Shown piece after piece: positions 58,449 to 64,000 of a DNA stretch of 64,000 bases. A program made the position numbers and the translations under genes. The notes beneath the pieces were generated by a model. The model saw only the letters and a program-made list of their open reading frames with translations, searched no databases and had not been told where the DNA came from. The stretch is from JAAXKN01 sp036261625 (GTDB lineage: Bacteria; Bacteroidota; Ignavibacteria; Ignavibacteriales; SURF-24). The stretch is from positions 131,560-195,559 of the forward strand of contig DATAKL010000007.1 of assembly GCA_036261625.1 (NCBI GenBank), read 5' to 3'. Positions within the stretch are counted from its first letter, which is position 1; each line of letters starts with the position of its first letter.

Positions 58449-60134
58449 ATGGCGCAAGTTGAACCTAATAAGGTTATTTACTCCATGATCGGGGTAAGCA
58501 AGTTCTATAATCAGAAACCGGTAATTAAGGATATATATTTATCGTACTTCTACGGCGCAAAGATAGGCGTTCTGGGCCTTAACGGCTCGGGAAAAAGTAC
58601 ACTCCTTAAAATCTTAGCCGGAGTTGACAAGGATTTTAACGGGGAAACCGTCTTGTCGCCGGGCTATACAATAGGCTACCTTGAACAGGAGCCTCAGCTG
58701 GATGAAAGTAAAACAGTTAAGGAAATTGTTCAGGAAGGGGTCCAGGAGATTGTGGACCTCTTGAAGGAATACGATTCCATAAACGAGAGGTTCGCCGAAC
58801 CTATGTCGGATGAGGAGATGACTGAACTCTTAGACCGTCAGGGCAAAGTTCAGGAACGCCTGGAGGCCATGGATGCCTGGGAACTGGATTCAAAGCTTGA
58901 AATGGCTATGGATGCCCTAAGGTGCCCTCCGGGTGAAACAGCCGTGAAGGTTCTCTCTGGCGGCGAGAAAAGGCGCGTTGCCCTCTGCCGGCTGCTCCTT
59001 AAAAAGCCGGACATACTTCTTCTGGATGAACCTACAAACCATCTGGATGCCGAGTCGGTTGCCTGGCTGGAGCACCACCTCCAGAAGTATGAAGGCACCG
59101 TCATTGCCGTTACACACGACCGCTACTTCCTGGATAACGTTGCAGGCTGGATACTGGAGCTCGACCGCGGACAGGGAATACCCTGGAAAGGGAACTATTC
59201 ATCCTGGCTCGAGCAGAAGCAGAACCGCCTCAGCCTGGAGGAAAAGAAGGAATCGGAGCGCCAGAAGACTCTTCAGCGCGAACTCGAATGGATCAGGATG
59301 TCGCCTAAAGGGCGCCATGCGAAATCCAAGGCAAGAATTACCTCTTATGAGAACCTGCTTAAACAGGAATCTGAAAAACTTCAGAAGGAACTTGAGATCT
59401 TTATTCCCGCAGGTCCCCGCCTGGGCAATAATGTAATTGAGGCAGTAAGTGTAAATAAGGCCTACGGAGAGAAGCTTCTTGTGGAGGATATGAACTTCTC
59501 GCTTCCTCCCGGAGGCATTGTTGGCATTATAGGTCCTAACGGCGCCGGTAAGACAACTCTTTTTAAGATGATTACAGGAAAAGAAACAGCTGACTCGGGC
59601 GAAATTAAAATAGGCGAAACCGTAAAGCTGGCCTATGTGGATCAGTCGAGGGAGGCTCTGGATCCTGAAAAGACCATCTGGGAGATGATCTCGGGCGGCG
59701 AGGACAACCTTATGCTCGGAAACAGAAGCGTGAACTCAAGAGCCTATACGGCTCAGTTTAACTTCTCAGGGGCCGACCAGCAGAAAAAAGTGGGACTCCT
59801 CTCAGGCGGTGAGCGTAACCGTGTGCATCTGGCCATGATGCTCAAGAGCGGTGCAAACGTTCTCCTGCTTGACGAACCTACCAACGACCTGGATGTCAAT
59901 ACAATGCGTGCTTTGGAAGAGGCTCTGGAAAACTTTGCCGGATGCGCCGTTGTAATAAGCCACGACCGCTGGTTCTTAGACCGCGTGGCCACACACATTC
60001 TGGCCTTCGAAGGTGAAAGCAAGGTGGTATGGTTTGAAGGCAACTTCTCTGACTACGAGGAAAATAAGCGCCAGAGACTTGGTGCGCTGGCCGATCAGCC
60101 GCACAGAATCAAGTACAGGCAGCTGACACGATAA
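58449..60134 (+). CDS. ettA: Energy-dependent translational throttle protein EttA (ABC-F)
   Basis: 561 residues, a soluble ABC-F ATPase acting at the ribosomal E site. Two ABC domains: Walker A GLNGSGKST, signature LSGGEKRRVALCRLLL and Walker B ILLLDEPTNHLD; then GPNGAGKTT, LSGGERNRVHLAMML and VLLLDEPTNDLD. The linker between them is basic and helical (EWIRMSPKGRHAKSKARI). The insertion in the first domain (DEEMTELLDRQGKVQERLEA) is the EttA-type arm. The stop codon lies inside a 16-bp tandem duplication. Confidence 0.96.
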   Translation: MAQVEPNKVIYSMIGVSKFYNQKPVIKDIYLSYFYGAKIGVLGLNGSGKSTLLKILAGVDKDFNGETVLSPGYTIGYLEQEPQLDESKTVKEIVQEGVQEIVDLLKEYDSINERFAEPMSDEEMTELLDRQGKVQERLEAMDAWELDSKLEMAMDALRCPPGETAVKVLSGGEKRRVALCRLLLKKPDILLLDEPTNHLDAESVAWLEHHLQKYEGTVIAVTHDRYFLDNVAGWILELDRGQGIPWKGNYSSWLEQKQNRLSLEEKKESERQKTLQRELEWIRMSPKGRHAKSKARITSYENLLKQESEKLQKELEIFIPAGPRLGNNVIEAVSVNKAYGEKLLVEDMNFSLPPGGIVGIIGPNGAGKTTLFKMITGKETADSGEIKIGETVKLAYVDQSREALDPEKTIWEMISGGEDNLMLGNRSVNSRAYTAQFNFSGADQQKKVGLLSGGERNRVHLAMMLKSGANVLLLDEPTNDLDVNTMRALEEALENFAGCAVVISHDRWFLDRVATHILAFEGESKVVWFEGNFSDYEENKRQRLGALADQPHRIKYRQLTR

Positions 60135-60154
60135 TTAAGTGACACGATAATTAA
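60123..60154 (+). repeat. 16-bp tandem duplication spanning the ettA stop codon
   Basis: TGACACGATAATTAAG occurs twice in a row (60123-60138 and 60139-60154), followed by a shorter diverged copy. The first copy encodes the last residues and stop of EttA. Confidence 0.9.
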
Positions 60155-60188
60155 GTGACAAAATAATAAGTGACGGCTTGAATAAAGA

Positions 60189-60224
60189 AAAAGCGCCCAT
60201 AGTATAAAACTCCAGGGCGCTTTT
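60189..60224. terminator. Bidirectional terminator between ettA and the histidine kinase
   Basis: AAAAGCGCCC (60189-60198) pairs with GGGCGCTTTT (60215-60224) around a 16-base loop. T-rich on the plus side and A-rich on the other, so it serves both convergent genes. Confidence 0.9.
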
Positions 60225-60243
60225 CTTATTGACCCCTATAATA

Positions 60244-62091
60244 TCATTTCTGAAAAACCACCCTGAAAACAGTGCCGGAGCCCTTGGTGCTTTTTACTTC
60301 AATGGCTGCATTATTCAGTTCGGCATACTTTTTTGCCAGTGCCAGTCCCAGTCCGTTTCCCTGGTAGGACCGTGTATAGCTCTGATCCTCCTGTGAAAAA
60401 GGTTCAAATAATCTTGGAAGATAGCTCTCCGAAATACCTATCCCTGTATCCTCAACTGAAACAGCAAGGCGTTCACCGCCGTCTTTTCCGATTTTTATGC
60501 TGATCTTTCCACGATCGGTATACTTAACGGCGTTGTCTATCAGGCTGCGGAAAACCTGGGATATAGAATATTCATCGGCAACTACTTTCATTTCAGAAGT
60601 ATTTTTTACCAGCTCGATTTCAATGCCCTTGTCGAGGGCATACTTTCTGAACTCCACAAAAAGGCTCAGCATTACGTCATAATAAAGGTCAAGCTCCCTC
60701 GGGTAAAGTTCATAATTTCCTGTCTGAATTTCAGACATATTCACGATTAGATCCACTGTCCTGAAAAGTCTTTTTCCCGCCTTTTCAACGATCTTAAAGT
60801 ATTTCTTCATCTCGTCATCATTCCTTAAATCGGACTCTTCTTTCATCAGTGATGAATAGGTGAGAATAGTGTTGACCGGGGTGCGTATCTCATGCGAGAT
60901 CTGTGCCAGGAATTCAGTTTTCAGGCGGTCGGATTTTTCAGCCTTTTCCTTGGCGCTGATAAGAGCACGTTCGTTCCTTTTTCTTTCTGTAATGTCGCTG
61001 ACAATTGTAATGAGCACTTCATCCCAGCCTTTTGATTTTTTAAGAAGATTTGTAGTGTGTTCGGTATCGATTGCGGTTCCGTCTTTTCTTTTCATCTGGT
61101 ATTCAGTCCTGAACACATTATTCCTTTCAAGCTGGAGTTCTCTTGTCCGTTTGAGGTTTTCATAATGCTCTAATGAATGGAACAGGAATTCCGGGGATTT
61201 TCCTATTACTTCATTAGGTTTGTAGCCGAAGATCTTTTCCACTACAGGATTGCATGCAATTATCCTGCCCGTTGACCTCTCGCTAACAAATACAGCCTCA
61301 TTCAGGCTTGCGAACATCTTCTCCAGAAGGCTCTTTGCCCTTAAAAACTCCCTTTCAACGCTCTTTTTGTCTGTTATGTCGAGTGCCGTAGAGACAACGC
61401 CTTTTGTAGTGCCGTGTTTATCATAGTCAGGCTCAATTCCGATATCATAATAATAATCCCTGCCTTTGGCTTTTGTCTTTACAATTTTGCGTGTTTTAAT
61501 GGAAGATTCCATGACCTGTTTTTTTATTGCCTGCAGTATAAGGGCATCCTCTGCGGGCAGAAGTTCCATGTCGGTTTTGCCCTTTAGCTCTTCAGCAGAA
61601 TATCCAAGGAATGAATTATTGCTCCACGTATAGCGGAGATCTTTATCCTGCTTTAGTATAAGGACCGGGGAGTGCCGGGCTGTCAAAACAATCTGCTCCT
61701 CTTTATCCCTCAGTTTCTTTTCCATTTTCTTGTGTTTATGGATATGCCTGATGGAATTTTCCAGGAGGGCAGGACTCAGATCACTCTTAAGGATGTAGTC
61801 ATCGGCTCCAAGGGCAAGGGCTTCTTCAGGCGGAAGATTTCTGCTCCCGGTAATAATTGCCGGCATACCGGAGGAGGAAATTAAAAGACCGGACAATTTG
61901 TCTCTCTCATCCAATGCCTGCAGGTCCAGATCCACAAGAAAAAGGTCAAATTCATAACCTTTCAGCAGGCTTTCTGCCTCATGAGGATCCGGAAGGGCTT
62001 TTACAGCAATCTCCTCTTTGCATCTCTCCTGAAGCCCTTTAAGAACTCCCGTTAGCTCTTTTTTATTTTCGGAAAGAAGTAATACTCTCAT
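60244..62091 (-). CDS. Receiver-first PAS-PAS histidine kinase
   Basis: 615 residues, no membrane segment or signal, so cytoplasmic. Domains in order: response-regulator receiver at about 1-120 (phospho-acceptor Asp54 in LFLVDLDLQ, ADDYILKSDL), PAS at about 130-250 (HSPVLILKQDKDLRYTWSNN), a second PAS at about 258-375 (NEAVFVSERSTGRIIACNP, DITERKR), HisKA with His400 in FLAQISHEIRTPVNT, and HATPase with VFRSLIDNAVKYTD, VEDTGIGIS and GNGLGLALAKKYAEL. A receiver placed first suggests it takes input from another kinase. No partner regulator is adjacent. Confidence 0.93.
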   Translation of the reverse strand: MRVLLLSENKKELTGVLKGLQERCKEEIAVKALPDPHEAESLLKGYEFDLFLVDLDLQALDERDKLSGLLISSSGMPAIITGSRNLPPEEALALGADDYILKSDLSPALLENSIRHIHKHKKMEKKLRDKEEQIVLTARHSPVLILKQDKDLRYTWSNNSFLGYSAEELKGKTDMELLPAEDALILQAIKKQVMESSIKTRKIVKTKAKGRDYYYDIGIEPDYDKHGTTKGVVSTALDITDKKSVEREFLRAKSLLEKMFASLNEAVFVSERSTGRIIACNPVVEKIFGYKPNEVIGKSPEFLFHSLEHYENLKRTRELQLERNNVFRTEYQMKRKDGTAIDTEHTTNLLKKSKGWDEVLITIVSDITERKRNERALISAKEKAEKSDRLKTEFLAQISHEIRTPVNTILTYSSLMKEESDLRNDDEMKKYFKIVEKAGKRLFRTVDLIVNMSEIQTGNYELYPRELDLYYDVMLSLFVEFRKYALDKGIEIELVKNTSEMKVVADEYSISQVFRSLIDNAVKYTDRGKISIKIGKDGGERLAVSVEDTGIGISESYLPRLFEPFSQEDQSYTRSYQGNGLGLALAKKYAELNNAAIEVKSTKGSGTVFRVVFQK

Positions 62092-62300
62092 TTCAATTTT
62101 AATTTTAGTCGGTTTAATTCAACTGCAACGGAACTGATTCCATTGACGTTTTGATTCTCAGACGTTCTATTTATAACTTATCTTTTTCTAAAAAAGTTCG
62201 TTTTTGTCGGTGAAAGTCTCGTTTTCCCGGAAAACAGGGATGGTAATTATTCAGGAAATTCATTAATATTGAAGTGAACTTTTACAAGGGGGGAACAAAA

Positions 62301-63026
62301 ATGAAGAGAAAATTTACAGTTACGGCCTTGCTGGTCTTTTTTCTTGGCCTCAGTCCTGAAATCCTTTCCCAGTCGGCAGGTATTAACTTTATGATGGGAT
62401 TTCCGCAGGGAGATTTCAAAAAAAGCATAAACCGTCTGGGTTTCGGAGCCGAAGGATTTGTGACTTTATGGACTGTAAAACCTTCCATCCCTTTTACTCT
62501 GGGCGTTGACGGAAGCTTTATGACCTACGGCAGCGAATCACGAAATGAACCTTTCAGCACTACTATACCTGACGTTACAGTGGACGTAAGCAGGACGAAT
62601 AATATTGTCAACTTTCATCTTCTACTGCAGATAATGCCGCCGGCAGGAAGCATCAGGCCTTATATTGAAGGGCTCTGGGGAGGCTCCTATCTTTATACAC
62701 AGACACAGATTAACAGCCAGGGCAATGTTGACAAGGAGGTGGCCAGCTCCACAAACTTCGACGACTGGGCCTGGAACTACGGCGGAGGGGGCGGACTTCT
62801 GATAAAGGTTCACGATATGAAAAATGACGAAGATGGAACAGGCTCCCGCTGGAAGGTTTCCAGCATCTGGATAGACTTAAAGGCCCGATACCTGCTGGGT
62901 TCAGAGGCCGAGTACCTGAAGGAAGGTTCAATGAGAATAGAGCAGGGAAGGGTTCTGTTTACTCCTTCAAAGTCTCACACGGACCTTATAACTGCACACC
63001 TGGGGGTTATAATTCAGTTCGACTAA
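62301..63026 (+). CDS. Outer-membrane beta-barrel protein
   Basis: 241 residues from the ATG at 62301, which follows AAGGGGGG; an upstream GTG at 62274 is rejected. Signal peptide (FTVTALLVFFLGLSPEILSQ), then strand-like segments with Gly and aromatics (INFMMGFPQGDFKKSINRLGFGAEGFVTLW, read over the first hairpin, and AHLGVIIQFD at the end). GGGGGLLIKVHD is a Gly-rich turn. Function unknown. The membrane protein gene at 63045 follows by 18 bases. Confidence 0.82.
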   Translation: MKRKFTVTALLVFFLGLSPEILSQSAGINFMMGFPQGDFKKSINRLGFGAEGFVTLWTVKPSIPFTLGVDGSFMTYGSESRNEPFSTTIPDVTVDVSRTNNIVNFHLLLQIMPPAGSIRPYIEGLWGGSYLYTQTQINSQGNVDKEVASSTNFDDWAWNYGGGGGLLIKVHDMKNDEDGTGSRWKVSSIWIDLKARYLLGSEAEYLKEGSMRIEQGRVLFTPSKSHTDLITAHLGVIIQFD

Positions 63027-63044
63027 AATAAAAAGGGGGACGAT

Positions 63045-63722
63045 ATGTTTATTGGTCACTTTGGAGCAGCTCTGGCTGCAAAAAAACTTGACAGTAAGCC
63101 GTCACTCGGCACAATGATTCTGGCCTCGCAGTTTATTGACCTTTTATGGCCGTTTCTTCTGATTTCCGGAATTGAAAAGGTTAAAATAGACCCGGGCAAT
63201 TCTGCATTTACCCCGCTAGATTTCACATACTATCCATTTTCTCACAGCCTGCTATTTGTTTTTATTTGGGCTCTGCTCTTCGGGGCTTTTTACTTCCTGA
63301 TAAGGAAAGACATAAAGAGCTCTGTGGTACTGGGAACACTGGTCTTAAGCCATTGGGTGCTTGATCTCATCTCTCATGTGCCCGATCTTCCCTTATATCC
63401 GGGAGGAAGCATGAAGGTGGGGCTTGGGCTCTGGAATTTTGTTCACATGACCATTCTGGTTGAAAGCCTGATTTTTATTGCAGGAGCAATCATTTATATT
63501 TTTTCAACAAGGGCTCTAAATAAAAAAGGAACCATAGGATTGTGGCTGCTGCTGGCCTTTCTGGCAGGAATTTACATTTCGGGCATCTTCAGTCCGCCTC
63601 CGCCGTCTGTTGAAGCGATTGCATATGCTGGTCTTCTGCAGTGGCTCTTTGTTGCGTGGGGATATTTTATTGACAGAAACAGGAAAAGCATACTGATGGG
63701 TGAGCCGGTTCCGGCAGGCTAG
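63045..63722 (+). CDS. Membrane protein, YdjM/membrane-bound hydrolase-like
   Basis: 225 residues with about six hydrophobic segments. The N-terminal GHFGAALAAKKLDSKPSLG, YPFSHSLLFVFIW and LSHWVLDLISHVPDLPLYPG hold His and Asp residues spaced like those of the membrane-bound metal-dependent hydrolase family (YdjM). Activity is not established. A GGGGGA site precedes the ATG. It is probably co-transcribed with the barrel gene. Confidence 0.75.
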   Translation: MFIGHFGAALAAKKLDSKPSLGTMILASQFIDLLWPFLLISGIEKVKIDPGNSAFTPLDFTYYPFSHSLLFVFIWALLFGAFYFLIRKDIKSSVVLGTLVLSHWVLDLISHVPDLPLYPGGSMKVGLGLWNFVHMTILVESLIFIAGAIIYIFSTRALNKKGTIGLWLLLAFLAGIYISGIFSPPPPSVEAIAYAGLLQWLFVAWGYFIDRNRKSILMGEPVPAG

Positions 63723-63757
63723 TAATGGAGGAAATTTTCATTTTATGATTGAATAGA

Positions 63758-63781
63758 CACAATCCTCCGCGGAGAATTGTG
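63758..63781. repeat. Near-perfect palindrome around CTCCGCGGAG
   Basis: CACAAT and ATTGTG arms enclose CTCCGCGGAG, with a single C-A mismatch pair. It forms a strong hairpin on either strand, 35 bases after the preceding gene. Confidence 0.6.
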
Positions 63782-63805
63782 GTGGATGATATTTGCCCTG
63801 AATTG

Positions 63806-63825
63806 CCACGGCCTTTAGGCCGTGG
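63806..63825. repeat. Hairpin CCACGGCC-TTTA-GGCCGTGG
   Basis: Perfect 8-bp GC-rich stem with a four-base loop. A T-run (GGATTTTTTT) lies 10 bases later. The form recalls palindromes at IS200/IS605 ends or REP-type extragenic repeats, but it could also be a terminator. Confidence 0.6.
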
Positions 63826-63945
63826 ATTTATGGATTTTTTTATGAATAGCCACGAGCTTCAGAGACTGTGTGAAAATAGGCATAGAAAATCTGGTAAAAT
63901 ATGATTATGATATGCTCATGACCTATGAATAAGGATTAAGAGACT

Positions 63946-64000
63946 ATGGCACACGAGAGATTCAAAAAACCCGTAATAGAAAGGGCTGAAGTAATAAAGG
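63946..64000 (+). CDS. Start of an unidentified gene, cut by the window end
   Basis: An open frame from ATG at 63946 to the last base, beginning MAHERFKKPVIERAEVIK. AAGGA at 63931 is a weak ribosome-binding site. Eighteen codons are too few to name a product; it may not be a real gene. Confidence 0.4.
   Translation, partial: MAHERFKKPVIERAEVIK

Noticed and set aside
1..64000. CRISPR array, prophage or classical defence system
   Set aside because: No regularly spaced repeats, integrase, terminase or restriction genes were found.

Overview
The window reads as a chromosomal segment of a Gram-negative bacterium of the Bacteroidota/Chlorobiota/Ignavibacteriota group, most likely an Ignavibacteria relative. 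This is inferred from gene content: several outer-membrane beta-barrel proteins, an Ig-like lipoprotein, DUF3109, a single-chain glycine decarboxylase, TldD/TldE, and a polysaccharide cluster built on a Wzz/BY-kinase. I ran no database search. There are no insertion sequences with a recognisable transposase, no CRISPR array and no rRNA. The only tRNA is tRNA-Leu(GAG).

Layout. 1-6775: fatty-acid/phospholipid operon plsX(partial)-fabH-fabD-DUF3109-fabG-acpP-fabF-rnc, with a 171-nt inverted-repeat-bounded element between acpP and fabF. 6955-12492: gcvP, a CoA-binding protein, a BamA/TamA-like outer-membrane protein and rsmE. 12859-40012: a long co-directional surface-polysaccharide cluster. It holds a CapA-like protein, Wzz/BY-kinase, an SLBB protein, UDP-sugar dehydrogenase, Wzx-like flippase, Wzy-like polymerase, three glycosyltransferases, a two-domain oxidoreductase, a GDP-heptose set (hddC, hddA, gmhA) with a GalE-like epimerase, a heparinase-like protein between two CapK-like adenylate-forming enzymes, an enlarged WecA-type initiating transferase and a DUF4091 protein. 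Two 29-nt promoter-like elements (24 of 29 bases identical) lie in the long leaders before the kinase and before the initiating transferase, 21 kb apart.

40296-49709: prfC, then a divergent stress module (a Spy/CpxP-like Met-rich protein facing ECF sigma, anti-sigma and a second Spy-like protein), tRNA-Leu, two beta-barrel proteins, proline dehydrogenase, tsaD, chorismate mutase and mltG. Both sides of the divergent region carry the same promoter pattern, AAACC-N17-GTCYAA, so a closed sigma-factor regulon is the most specific regulatory prediction here. 49682-64000: an Ig-like lipoprotein, a TldD with a Tat signal next to a TldE without one, membrane proteins, an AlaX-like editing protein, EttA, a receiver-first PAS histidine kinase, a beta-barrel protein, a membrane hydrolase-like protein, two strong extragenic hairpins and the first codons of an unidentified gene.

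How it works together. The polysaccharide cluster contains initiation (WecA-like), assembly (glycosyltransferases), flipping, polymerisation and chain-length control. It lacks a full Wza-type outer-membrane exporter and the GmhB phosphatase needed to complete GDP-heptose, so these must be elsewhere. Short in-frame tandem duplications with a 15-bp period recur at several unrelated loci and suggest a strain-level slippage or duplication habit.
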